From: UBA9676 sp963741615
GTDB taxonomy: Bacteria; Actinomycetota; Actinomycetes; Streptosporangiales; Streptosporangiaceae
NCBI GenBank assembly: GCA_963741615.1
Contig: CAVUIU010000018.1
Span: 62,001 to 126,000, forward strand
Direction: 5' to 3'
Length of the DNA stretch: 64,000 nt
The notes under the pieces were generated by a model. The model had not been told where the DNA came from. It made no database searches and saw only the letters and a program-made list of their open reading frames with translations. A program made the position numbers and the translations under genes. Below, piece by piece: positions 1-12,030 of the stretch; the stretch's first letter is position 1; each line of letters opens with the position of its first letter.

Positions 1-1051
1 GGCTGGGGATGGCCACCACGCCCGCCCGGCGCGGCAGTTCCCGGCAGAACTCCATGCCGTCGGCGTGCCCCAAGGGGCGCACGTCGGTGGTGACGAAATA
101 GGTCCCAGCGGGCCGATAGACCCCGAAACCCGCCTCGGCCAGGCCCGCGCATACGAAGTCACGCTTGACCCGCAGATCCGCGCTGATAGCGGCGTAGTAG
201 CCGTCGGGCAGCGCGAGCGCCTGCGCCACCGCGTACTGGAACGGGCCGCCGGTCACGTAGGTGAGGAACTGCTTGACGGTGCGGACCGCCGTCACCAGCT
301 CCGGGCTCCCGGTGACCCAGCCGACCTTCCAGCCCGTGAAGCCGAACATCTTGGCTGCCGAGCTGATGGTGACGGTGCGCTGCGACATTCCAGGCAGCGA
401 AACGATGGGCACGTGGCTGCCGTCGTACACCATGTGCTCGTACACCTCGTCCGAGACGACAAGCAGGTCCCGCTCGCAGGCGAGTTCCGCGATGGCGGCG
501 AGCTCCGCTGGGGTGAACACCGCCCCGGTCGGGTTGTGCGGGGTGTTGAGCAGGATGAGCCGGGTGTGGCTGGTGACAGCGGCGCGCAGCGCGTCGAGGT
601 CGGGCCGGAAATCGGGCGGCCGGAGGGTGACCGGCACCCGGGTCGCCCCGGCCATCGCGATGCAGGCGGCATAGGAGTCGTAGTAGGGCTCGAAGGCGAT
701 GGCCTCGTCACCGGGTTCCAGCAGCGCAATGAGGGCCGCCGCGATCGCCTCCGTCGCGCCGGCCGTGACCAGCACCTGTGTGTCGGGGTCGATATCGAGG
801 CCGTAGAAGCGCTTCTGGTGCGCCGCGACCCCCTGCCGCAACTCCGGGATACCCGGGCCGGGCGGGTACTGGTTGCCACGTCCTTCCATCACTGCCGCGG
901 CGGCCGCCGCGGCGATCTCGCGTGGCCCGTCGGTGTCCGGGAAACCCTGGCCGAGGTTGACCGAGCCGGTCGTCTCGGCGAGCGCCGACATCTCGGCGAA
1001 GATCGTGGTACCCATCCCGGCGAGCCGGGCGTTCAGCAGTGGTCGTCTCAC
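1..1051 (-). CDS. PLP-dependent aminotransferase, class I/II (3' end cut by window edge)
   Basis: Fold-type I aminotransferase of the kynurenine/methionine or N-succinyldiaminopimelate aminotransferase kind; it moves an amino group between an amino acid and a 2-oxo acid using PLP. On the minus strand the protein starts RRPLLNARLAGMGTTIF and shows the family landmarks SVNLGQGFPD (substrate region), LLNTPHNPTGAVF, SDEVYEHMVYD, and SSAAKMFGFTGWKVGW, in which the K of SAAK is the expected PLP Schiff-base lysine. The only in-frame start is GTG at 1051, because a TGA lies five codons upstream. About 350 codons are present and the C-terminal tail is outside the window. The family is certain; the substrate is not. 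Confidence 0.85.
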   Translation of the reverse strand, partial: MRRPLLNARLAGMGTTIFAEMSALAETTGSVNLGQGFPDTDGPREIAAAAAAAVMEGRGNQYPPGPGIPELRQGVAAHQKRFYGLDIDPDTQVLVTAGATEAIAAALIALLEPGDEAIAFEPYYDSYAACIAMAGATRVPVTLRPPDFRPDLDALRAAVTSHTRLILLNTPHNPTGAVFTPAELAAIAELACERDLLVVSDEVYEHMVYDGSHVPIVSLPGMSQRTVTISSAAKMFGFTGWKVGWVTGSPELVTAVRTVKQFLTYVTGGPFQYAVAQALALPDGYYAAISADLRVKRDFVCAGLAEAGFGVYRPAGTYFVTTDVRPLGHADGMEFCRELPRRAGVVAIPS

Positions 1052-1244
1052 CCCGCCATGACATCACAGGAGGTATCACCCTGCCCGCCCGGCCGACGCC
1101 GGGCGCCAGCCACGTGCCAGCCGACATGGCACGGCTTGCGCCCATGATCACGTCCGATTTGCCCCGGTTTACTTGGGCGCAATGCGTGCTAAGAGGCCCC
1201 GGCCGTTGCGGCCGGCCCCCGGCGGTATCGCTTACGCTGCGGGC

Positions 1245-2114
1245 ATGCGCGTCGCACTGTGCCAGTTGCCCGTCAGTCCGGAGCCCGCCGTTAATCTCGG
1301 GCGGGTCGCAGAGGCGGCGGCAGCGGCCGCCCGCCAGGGGGCTGACCTGGCGGTCTTCCCGGAAGCGACCCAGGCGAGGTTCGGCAGCGACCTGCGCGGG
1401 CTGGCCGAACCGCTCGATGGCGAATTCGGCACCGGGCTGGCCGCGGTTGCCCGCGACGCCGGGCTGGCGCTGGTGGCGGGGGTATTTGAGCCGGCGCCAG
1501 AAGGCCGGGTCTACAACACGGCCGTCGCCTACAGCGGCTCGGGTGAGCGGATAGCTGCCTACCGCAAGATCCACTTGTTCGACTCGCTCGGCGAGCGTGA
1601 GTCAGCACTGGTCGCCCCCGGCTCGGAGCCGGTCGTGGTGGACCTGGCCGGTATCCGGACCGGCTTCGCGACCTGCTACGACATCCGCTTTCCCGAACTG
1701 GCCCGGGCCCTGGTGGCACGCGGCGCCGAACTGATCGTGGTGCCTAGTGCCTGGGCGGCCGGGCTGTTCAAGGAGGAGCACTGGGTCACCCTGGTGCGGG
1801 CCCGCGCGATCGAGAACACGGTCTGGGTCGCGGCGGCCGGGCAGGTCCCCGACCCCGCCTCCCCTCCGACCCGCGCACCTACTGGCGTCGGCCGCAGCAT
1901 GCTGGTCGATCCCATGGGGACCGTCCGGGCCGACCTGGGGCCGTGGCCGCAGGTGACCGTGGCCGAACTCGACAGCACCATGACCGCCCGGGTCAGGGCA
2001 CTGCTGCCGTGCCTGGAGCACAGGCGCGACGACGTGTTCGGCGGGGCCGACGCTTCCCGGCCGGTCAGCGGACCCGGGCCTGCCACAGAACGGGATGCTG
2101 CCCGGTCCCGGTAA
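1245..2114 (+). CDS. Carbon-nitrogen hydrolase (nitrilase superfamily)
   Basis: Cytosolic amidohydrolase of 289 residues that probably cleaves a small amide C-N bond (omega-amidase or deaminated-glutathione-amidase type). The nitrilase triad is visible: Glu in FPEATQ (residue 40), Lys in YRKIHLFD (about 110), Cys in TCYDIRFPE (about 145). Start ATG 1245 was chosen because MRVALCQL begins the first beta strand of the family; an in-frame ATG at 1173 would add 24 unlikely residues. Its last 50 bp overlap, tail to tail, the end of the Asp-box protein on the other strand. It is divergent from the aminotransferase at 1051, and omega-amidase genes often sit beside aminotransferases, which supports a shared salvage role as inference. 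Confidence 0.85.
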   Translation: MRVALCQLPVSPEPAVNLGRVAEAAAAAARQGADLAVFPEATQARFGSDLRGLAEPLDGEFGTGLAAVARDAGLALVAGVFEPAPEGRVYNTAVAYSGSGERIAAYRKIHLFDSLGERESALVAPGSEPVVVDLAGIRTGFATCYDIRFPELARALVARGAELIVVPSAWAAGLFKEEHWVTLVRARAIENTVWVAAAGQVPDPASPPTRAPTGVGRSMLVDPMGTVRADLGPWPQVTVAELDSTMTARVRALLPCLEHRRDDVFGGADASRPVSGPGPATERDAARSR

Positions 2115-4803
2115 CCGCGTAGCCGACCCCGGTCAGCAGCTTTCCCGACACGCTCAGGCCCGTGATCTGCCGGGTACCCGGCCCGCTGAGCCATGAGCCC
2201 GTAGGCCGGACCGCGTGCCAGGCACGGCCGTCACGCGACCACCACACGACGACGTCCTGGGCCCCGGAAGCACCCCACGTTCCGGTGGCGAGGAAACCCC
2301 CGCCCGCCGCGACGAGGGCGGTCACACTCGCCGGGCGGGTCACCCCGGCCGGGCGCGCCGGCCCACTGGCCGGGCGGGTCACCCCGGCCGGGCTGGCGGG
2401 CACCGGGACAGCTGTCTCCCGCCAGGTACTGCCACCATCGTCCGAGACGGCGCCAAAGGGTGCCGGCCCTGAGGGCCCCGCCCGCGTGCCGAGGGCAGCG
2501 ATGCGGCTTCCCTGGATGGCCACCCGCTGGAGCACGGCACTGCTGGCACCGGCCGGCAGGGCCAGCGGCTGTGACAGCCATGACCGGCCGTCCCTGGAGA
2601 GCCAGACGGCCGGGTGCGCGCCGATGGCGCCCACCGCAGCGAAACCGGTCCTGCCAGCCGTGACGGCCAGCAGCGCGGACGGTGCACCATCCGGCGCAGA
2701 GCCCGTCCACCACCCTTGCGGCGTCCAGGTGGTGAGGTCGGCCGACCACCACAGCGCGGCGCCCGGCTGGCCGTGAATGTCCCGCACACCAGCCACCACA
2801 TAGCCCGAAGGCCCCGCCGCCGCGCCGGTCAGGGCGAGGCGGGGCCCCGCCAGGGACCCGGCCCCGGCGGCCGGGTGCCAGATCCGCGCGTCCGGTGAGG
2901 TCAGGAGGATCGGCTGCTGGCCACCGGGAGCGGTGGCGGAGTCGAGCGTGCCGGTCGCGCCCACCTGGGCAGCGGTCCCCGCCTGGCCGCCCTCGCTGCC
3001 GACCGCGAGCCAGCCCGCGGCGCCACGGACGACGCTGGTGAGCCCGGGACCCGTTCCATGCCAGGACGGCGGCGTCGTGGCTGCCATCCGCGCCCACCGG
3101 CCACCGGCCGGGCGTGACCATACCGCTGGCACCCCATCGGCATGACCGACCGCGACCTGCCCGCCCGGGCCGACGCTGAGACCGTTGACGCTCAGGCCCG
3201 AGGTCGCCGCCCCTGCCAGCGCCGCCTGTCCCACTGGCAGGCGGTGTCCCCCTGCCAGCAGCAGGAACGGGCGCGGGGCTCTCGCGCCGGCCGCCACCAC
3301 CTTCCCGCCGGGTCCGACGGTCACCCCGGTCACGGCCGCGGACGAGGACCTGCCGAGATCAGCCGTCTGGTGCCAGGACCGCCCGTGCACACTGACGAAC
3401 GCGACCTGGTACCGGCCGGCCGAGCCGGCCGCCACCGCTCCGTGGTCGCTGCCCGCCACGGAGGTCACGTTCAGCGCGGCCCCCCGGCGGGCCCGCAGCT
3501 TGCCGGCGAAGCGCCAGCTGGGCCCGCGGACCCAGATGTAGGCCACCGCGTCCCTGACCCCGCTGGCGCTGCGGCCGGGCCGGATGGCGACGATCCCGGA
3601 GCTGGTCGCCGCCAGCCCCGCGAGCCTGGTGGTGGCGCCGCGGCTGGTCGGCGGGTCAGCCCGGAGCCAGTGGGCGGCATCGTCATGGCTGCGCCATACC
3701 GCCGGGAATTCCTTGAGAACTCTCAGCTTTCGCTCCCCGCGGTGCTCGACCACCGTGCGGGCGACCTCCCCGGCGATCATCAGCACGCCGCCGCGGGCGG
3801 CCACCCAGCGCAGGGCGAGGACCTGGCCCTTGCCCGCCGGCAGGCCAAGCTGGCTTGCGCCCCGGCGCTGCCAGGTCAGCCCGTTGGTGGACATCCACAG
3901 CACCGGCGTGCGGGCGACATGGGCCCCCAGCAGGCGCACATTCTCGCCCACGGCGACAAAACCGCCGCTCGTCCGCGCCAGCGCCTGCACGCGATCGCCG
4001 GCGGCGAGCGGTGAGATGCCCGGTCCCAGCCGCCAGGAACGGCCGTCCGGCGACAGCCAGGTCGCGTCCGGTCCCACTGCCAGCCACCGCCCGAGCCCGC
4101 CCGCCACCATCAGCGGCACGGCTCCCGGCCCGGCCGCGGCCCCGCCGGCCTGGGCGCGCAGCAGGGCCGGCTGCCACGTGCGCCCGCCGTCGGGCGACAT
4201 CAGGACCAGGGGGCGTGCGGAGGGAAGTGTGGCCCGCGAGCCGACCGCCACCACCGTAGAGCCCGCGGCGGCGACCCCGGTGAGGGAAGGCGGCACCTGT
4301 TTCCCCGGTGACCCGCCCAGCCCGGCAAACTGCCCGTCGGCGAGGCGGGCCGGCCGGTAGGCCACCACCAGCCCGGGCAGCCCGCGGTTCGGGCCGGCGT
4401 TCAGCGGGCCGGTGATGACGATGCCGGCCACCGCCACGGCGAGCAACGCCACGCAGACGCCGGCGCCCACCAGCATGCCGCGCGTGCTGCGCCGCGGATG
4501 CTGCCAACCCGGCTGGGGATGGGGCCCGGGGTGCTGGCCTCCGTCACGGCCAGCCGCCCGCTCGCCAACGCCGGCCCCCGGCCCGCCGCTGCCGGGGGAA
4601 GGACCGGCCGGCTGCCCGGCGGGGGAGGGAGCCAGGCCGACGTCCGCCGCCGTCGCCGTCGCCGAAACGACCGGGATCGGCTCGGTGCGCTGCAGGTCTG
4701 CGTCGGCGGGCTCCCAGCCAGCGGGCCGCTGCCACTCGAGTCCTGCCTCACGCCACGCGCCCAGCGCCTGCTGCCACACCGACCCGCCGCCGGCCCCGGT
4801 CAT
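2065..4803 (-). CDS. Membrane-anchored multi-Asp-box (BNR/sialidase-like beta-propeller) protein
   Basis: Large secreted-side protein of about 912 residues, function unknown. After a cytosolic Pro/Gly-rich head comes one transmembrane helix (GMLVGAGVCVALLAVAVAGIVI, about residues 110-130), then at least nine Asp-box-like motifs (S-x-D-G-x-x-W), for example SPDGGRTWQP, SPDGRSWRLG, STNGLTWQRR, SDDGGSTWRE and SRDGRAWHAV. These mark blades of a beta-propeller, as in sialidases and photosystem assembly factors. No sialidase catalytic set is evident, so a binding or scaffold role is likelier. ATG 4803 is preceded closely by a strong AGGGGAGG Shine-Dalgarno. The frame stays open upstream to 5190 and includes a 39-bp repeat, so a longer form cannot be excluded. 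Confidence 0.7.
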   Translation of the reverse strand: MTGAGGGSVWQQALGAWREAGLEWQRPAGWEPADADLQRTEPIPVVSATATAADVGLAPSPAGQPAGPSPGSGGPGAGVGERAAGRDGGQHPGPHPQPGWQHPRRSTRGMLVGAGVCVALLAVAVAGIVITGPLNAGPNRGLPGLVVAYRPARLADGQFAGLGGSPGKQVPPSLTGVAAAGSTVVAVGSRATLPSARPLVLMSPDGGRTWQPALLRAQAGGAAAGPGAVPLMVAGGLGRWLAVGPDATWLSPDGRSWRLGPGISPLAAGDRVQALARTSGGFVAVGENVRLLGAHVARTPVLWMSTNGLTWQRRGASQLGLPAGKGQVLALRWVAARGGVLMIAGEVARTVVEHRGERKLRVLKEFPAVWRSHDDAAHWLRADPPTSRGATTRLAGLAATSSGIVAIRPGRSASGVRDAVAYIWVRGPSWRFAGKLRARRGAALNVTSVAGSDHGAVAAGSAGRYQVAFVSVHGRSWHQTADLGRSSSAAVTGVTVGPGGKVVAAGARAPRPFLLLAGGHRLPVGQAALAGAATSGLSVNGLSVGPGGQVAVGHADGVPAVWSRPAGGRWARMAATTPPSWHGTGPGLTSVVRGAAGWLAVGSEGGQAGTAAQVGATGTLDSATAPGGQQPILLTSPDARIWHPAAGAGSLAGPRLALTGAAAGPSGYVVAGVRDIHGQPGAALWWSADLTTWTPQGWWTGSAPDGAPSALLAVTAGRTGFAAVGAIGAHPAVWLSRDGRSWLSQPLALPAGASSAVLQRVAIQGSRIAALGTRAGPSGPAPFGAVSDDGGSTWRETAVPVPASPAGVTRPASGPARPAGVTRPASVTALVAAGGGFLATGTWGASGAQDVVVWWSRDGRAWHAVRPTGSWLSGPGTRQITGLSVSGKLLTGVGYAVTGTGQHPVLWQARVR

Positions 4804-4812
4804 CGCCTCCCC

Positions 4813-4890
4813 TATCCCCGAACCGTCATCCGCCCGGCGCCGCGTCCCCCTTATCCCCGAACCGTCATCCGCCCGGCTCCGCGTCCCCCG
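4813..4890. repeat. Two tandem copies of a 39-bp unit
   Basis: The unit begins TATCCCCGAACCGTCATCCG and recurs 39 bp later with one or two substitutions (GGCGCCGCG versus GGCTCCGCG). Thirteen codons per unit would keep the upstream minus-strand frame open (GTRSRADDGSGI, GTRRRADDGSGI). It lies immediately upstream of the chosen ATG of the Asp-box protein, and the second copy's border supplies that gene's ribosome-binding site. Confidence 0.75.
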
Positions 4891-5229
4891 GGCGGGCCCG
4901 GGACCATGCTCAGGCTGGCCGTCCCCGGCCGGGCCCGGCCAGCCGGGACCCGCCGCATCGATCCCGCCTGGATACCCCCGCAGTGCGGGTGTGTGGCCGA
5001 GAGCGGGGATGGCCCCGCGCAGCGCCCACGGCGAAACGGAAAGGCTGACACCCCCGTGAGCGGGACCCGCGTTCTCGCTCACCGATCGCCCGATGTGCTG
5101 GCCTGGCGTAGCCGGGATGTGCGCGTGCGGGAAGGAAACGCGGTGTGTCTCACGCCGGACGATGCTAGCGGCGCCGGGTCCTGTACCCATGGAGATCCGG
5201 TCAGGCGCGGAGTCGTGTCCTGGTCCGGG

Positions 5230-5628
5230 CTAGCGCAGGGCCAGCCGCCGCGACCTGGCGTCGCCCAGGGCACTGCGCAAGCTCTCCATCTCGTCGTCGT
5301 TGACGCGCTCAAGGAACCGCCGCATCGTCACGTCCTCGTCGCCGCCAGAGCGCAGAACCTCGGCCATCAGCCGGGCGTCATGATCTTCGCGCGCCTCCAC
5401 CGGCCAGTAACGCCAGGCGCGGCCGGGCTTGTCGCGGTCGAGTACGCCCTTGTGGTAGAGGATGTTCATGACGGTCATGACCGTCGTGTACGCCACGGGC
5501 CGGCCGTACCGCAGCCTTTCCCGTACCTCGCGCACGACGTAAGGGCCGTCGCCGGCCCACACGACTTCCATGATCGCCTTCTCGAGTTCACCGAACTCGC
5601 GCAATGCCCGCCACCTCCGGTCACCCAT
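5230..5628 (-). CDS. BlaI/MecI/CopY-family transcriptional repressor
   Basis: Winged-helix repressor of 124-132 residues. FGELEKAIMEVVWAGDGPYVVREV and VAYTTVMTVMNILYHKGVLDR are the DNA-binding half of the BlaI family; RAWRYWPVEAREDH is the wing. The C-terminal half is the dimerisation and protease-sensitive helix. Two starts are possible. ATG 5628 lies inside a palindrome and has no upstream Shine-Dalgarno, so it could be leaderless. TTG 5604 has GGAGGT at good distance and gives the shorter N-terminus usual for the family. No M56 (BlaR1-like) peptidase gene, its usual partner, is adjacent, so it may act alone or on a distant target. Confidence 0.85.
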   Translation of the reverse strand: MGDRRWRALREFGELEKAIMEVVWAGDGPYVVREVRERLRYGRPVAYTTVMTVMNILYHKGVLDRDKPGRAWRYWPVEAREDHDARLMAEVLRSGGDEDVTMRRFLERVNDDEMESLRSALGDARSRRLALR

Positions 5629-5639
5629 GTAAACATGGG
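5624..5639. promoter_or_regulatory. Perfect palindrome overlapping the BlaI-family start (candidate autoregulatory operator)
   Basis: CCCATGT-AA-ACATGGG is a perfect 7-bp inverted repeat with a 2-bp spacer. It contains the TACA/TGTA core typical of BlaI/MecI operators and covers the most upstream start codon of the repressor gene, so autorepression is the simplest reading. Confidence 0.55.
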
Positions 5640-5750
5640 GGCCGCTGCGTCAGCGGGTACCGACCGTGGGGCGTGGGGAGGAAACGGCACTGCGGGTGAT
5701 GATTCATCGCCCGCAGCCCATGTCTCACCTCCGGAGGCGCGCTCCCGGGC

Positions 5751-6425
5751 TCACGAGCCGGGGCCGCGGTCGGTGTTCTCAGCCAACGCCGGCGCCCGGC
5801 GGTGACGGCGCACGGCCCATACCACCAGCGCCGCGACCACCAGCCCCGCGATCGCGATCGCGAACCCGGTTCCCACCTGCCGCTCGACCGCCAGGTAGGC
5901 AGACCCGGCAAGGTAGCCGAGCAGGCAGTAGCCGACCCCCCAGACCAGCCCGCCGATCGCGTTGTACACGACGAAGGTGCGGTACGGCATCCGGGCCGTG
6001 CCCGCCAGCGCGGGCACCAGGGCCCGGAGCACCGCGGTGAACCTGCCGACAAGCACAGCGGCGGCGCCACGCGAGTTCAGCGCCGAGGTGGCCTTCTCCA
6101 GGGTGCCCGACATCCGGCGCAGAAAGCGGGAGCCGACCACCCGCCCGCCCATCCGGCGGCCCACCTCGTAGCCGACCAGCGGGCCGATGATCGCCGCGGC
6201 CACCACGACCAGGATCAGCAACGGCAGGGAAACGCGCCCGCGGCTGGCCAGCACGCCGCCCAGCACCACAGCCGCCTCTCCCGGCAGGACGAATCCCAGG
6301 AACAGCGCGGTCTCGCCGAAAACCAGGGCAGCCACCACCACGTAGGCGAGCAGCCCCGACAGGCTGGCCACGTCGCTGGCAATCGCGTTCACGCGTTCTC
6401 CTGTGGCTGGGGCGGTGGTGCTCAT
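5751..6425 (-). CDS. DedA family membrane protein (SNARE-associated/VTT domain)
   Basis: Integral membrane protein of 224 residues, likely a lipid scramblase or flippase-like protein (undecaprenyl phosphate and phosphatidylethanolamine recycling are reported for DedA proteins). Seen in the sequence: FGETALFLGFVLPGEAAVVLGG (re-entrant signature), GYEVGRRMGGRV and the DedA hallmark GRFTAVLRALVPALAGTARM with conserved GR...R...P residues, plus two C-terminal helices ending in a basic tail. ATG 6425 begins MSTTAPATG; an upstream in-frame start at 6464 adds 13 residues without a better ribosome site. It is transcribed away from the gene at 6621. Confidence 0.85.
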   Translation of the reverse strand: MSTTAPATGERVNAIASDVASLSGLLAYVVVAALVFGETALFLGFVLPGEAAVVLGGVLASRGRVSLPLLILVVVAAAIIGPLVGYEVGRRMGGRVVGSRFLRRMSGTLEKATSALNSRGAAAVLVGRFTAVLRALVPALAGTARMPYRTFVVYNAIGGLVWGVGYCLLGYLAGSAYLAVERQVGTGFAIAIAGLVVAALVVWAVRRHRRAPALAENTDRGPGS

Positions 6426-6620
6426 GGAGAGCGCCCCTCTTGACGATAGACGCTCGGCGGCCACGCGGGCCGGTCACATCCAGACCGGCCAGCGGCACCA
6501 CCGCCCGGATAAACCATGACCAACGACATTTTCCGCTAGGCCGCGCAGCCGCGCATGATCGGGCATCATCGTGTGAGCGTCCACGCGTCGTCGTTTCTCC
6601 GGCCTGCGAGGGGGTGACTG

Positions 6621-7568
6621 ATGGCGTCTGCCCATCCGGGTGCGGAGCTCGTGCCCGACGCCCAGACCTCCCGGTCGACCAGCTTCACCGGGCTGATCAC
6701 CCGCGACGGCTCGACGGGGTACCTGGCCGAGGCCGGCCGTTACCAGCTTTACGCCTCGCTGGCCTGCCCGTGGTCCCACCGGGCGCTCATCGTGCGCAGG
6801 CTGCTCGGCCTGGAGCAGGCCATCGGCCTCACCCTGACCGACCCGATCAGGGATGAGCGGGGATGGCGGTTTCCGGCCAGCACCAGCGGGGTTGACCTGG
6901 TAACCGGCGCCCGGTACGTCTCGGATCTGTACCTGGCCACCGATCCGGGTTATTCCGGCCGCTTCACGATCCCGTGCATATGGGACACCCGGACCCACCG
7001 GATCGTGACCAACGACGTGCCGCAGATCACGGTCACACTCGAAACGGAGTTCCGTGCCTACCACCGGCCCGGAGCGCCTGACCTCTACCCGGAGGAACTG
7101 CGGCCCGACATCGACGCGTTGGGCACGCTGATCTTTCACGCGGTGAACAACGGCGTGTACAAGGCGGGCCTGGCGACCACCCAGGCCGCCTACGAGGACG
7201 CCTTCGACACCCTCTTCGCCACCCTGGCCGCCCTGGAGGAGCGGCTGTCCCACCGCAGGTATCTGGTCGGCGGGCAGCTGACCGAGGCTGACGTGCGCCT
7301 TTTCCCGACCCTGGTCCGGTTCGACGCGGTGTATCACACCCACTTCAAGTGCAACCTGCACCGCCTGGTCGACTACCCGAACCTGTGGGGGTACGCCCGG
7401 GACCTCTACCAGCACCCGGGATTCGGGGAGACCACCGACTTCGTGCAGATCAAACGGCACTATTACCAGACGCAGGACTGGATCAACCCGACCCGGATCG
7501 TCCCGAAGGGTCCCTACGTGAACTGGCTGTCACCGCATGACAGGGACCGCTTTACCGTGAGGGCATGA
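6621..7568 (+). CDS. Glutathionyl-hydroquinone reductase-like protein (Xi-class GST fold)
   Basis: Cytosolic thioredoxin-fold plus alpha-helical GST protein of 315 residues. The ECM4/YqjG signature is clear: YASLACPWSHRALI with the catalytic Cys of CPW, IPCIWDTRTHRIVTND, and a C-terminal helical domain with EDAFDTLFATLAALEERL and YLVGGQLTEADVRLFPTLVRFD. These enzymes reduce glutathionyl-hydroquinones. Mycothiol-using actinobacteria usually lack glutathione, so the natural substrate here may be a mycothiol adduct, which is inference. ATG 6621 follows GAGGGGG at suitable distance. It is a single gene between the divergent dedA and kgd. Confidence 0.85.
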   Translation: MASAHPGAELVPDAQTSRSTSFTGLITRDGSTGYLAEAGRYQLYASLACPWSHRALIVRRLLGLEQAIGLTLTDPIRDERGWRFPASTSGVDLVTGARYVSDLYLATDPGYSGRFTIPCIWDTRTHRIVTNDVPQITVTLETEFRAYHRPGAPDLYPEELRPDIDALGTLIFHAVNNGVYKAGLATTQAAYEDAFDTLFATLAALEERLSHRRYLVGGQLTEADVRLFPTLVRFDAVYHTHFKCNLHRLVDYPNLWGYARDLYQHPGFGETTDFVQIKRHYYQTQDWINPTRIVPKGPYVNWLSPHDRDRFTVRA

Positions 7569-7655
7569 GCCCTGTGCCGCGGATCACCCGGTTTCCCGCC
7601 CAGGTAGCCTAGGTGGTCGGGCAAATCACAGGTATTCAACCGTCGGAAGAGGGCG

Positions 7656-11552
<3,897 letters not shown>

Positions 11553-11594
11553 GCGCGCGCGCGGCAGGCTGGAGATCTGGGAGGCTTGGTCTCG

Positions 11595-11768
11595 ATGTAC
11601 TCGACCGACCAGGGCATCGATGAGCTCGCGCAGCGGCGTGCGGGCGACGAGGTCAGCCTGGGCTGGCTGGCGGAGCGGCTGCGTGAGTTCGTTGACCTCG
11701 CCCCCGAGTTCGAGGCGGCGGTGGACCGGCTGGCCAGCTGGCTGGCCAGGCTCGACGACGAGGATTAG
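11595..11768 (+). CDS. DUF6104 family small protein
   Basis: Small acidic protein of 57 residues, MYSTDQGIDELAQRRAGDEV then SLGWLAERLREFVDLAPEFE and RLASWLARLDDED. It matches, from memory, the short conserved actinobacterial protein that routinely follows the 2-oxoglutarate decarboxylase gene. ATG 11595 is chosen because a GGGAGG site lies upstream and the family begins MY.TD.GI. No function is established. The 42-bp gap to kgd suggests co-transcription and perhaps a regulatory or assembly role for the complex, which is inference. Confidence 0.75.
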   Translation: MYSTDQGIDELAQRRAGDEVSLGWLAERLREFVDLAPEFEAAVDRLASWLARLDDED

Positions 11769-11862
11769 GACGCGCCCGCCTGCCGCGCCCGCTGGGATCC
11801 ACCCTTTCGCCCTGTCGCCAGAGCCGCCACCAGTTCAGCTGTCTTCCGCGGAACACGGGGGT

Positions 11863-11907
11863 AGTTGCCCTTCCCGGGCAGTTGCCCTTCCCGGGCAGTT
11901 GCCCTGG
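11863..11907. repeat. 17-bp tandem repeat, about 2.6 copies
   Basis: AGTTGCCCTTCCCGGGC occurs twice head to tail and a third, partial AGTTGCCCTGG follows. It lies in the 262-bp intergenic stretch between the DUF6104 gene and the DUF4097-PadR operon. Each copy contains the palindrome CCCGGG. No function assigned. Confidence 0.8.
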
Positions 11908-11945
11908 TACCGGCGGCATCGCCGGGCGATCGGTCACGATGCATC

Positions 11946-11986
11946 TTGACTTTCGACCGACGCGATATATCTTGTTACTGATATCG
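11946..11986 (+). promoter_or_regulatory. Promoter with overlapping inverted repeat (candidate PadR operator)
   Basis: TTGACT (11946-11951) and TATCTT (11968-11973), 16 bp apart, form a sigma-70-like promoter. An inverted repeat CGATAT-N12-ATATCG (11963-11986) overlaps the -10 element. PadR-type repressors bind AT-rich dyads of this kind and the second gene of the operon encodes a PadR protein, so autoregulation is a reasonable inference. Confidence 0.55.
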
Positions 11987-12030
11987 GGCAGGGCCGCCGG
12001 CGAGGGCCGCCGGCAGGAAGGACGCGGGCG

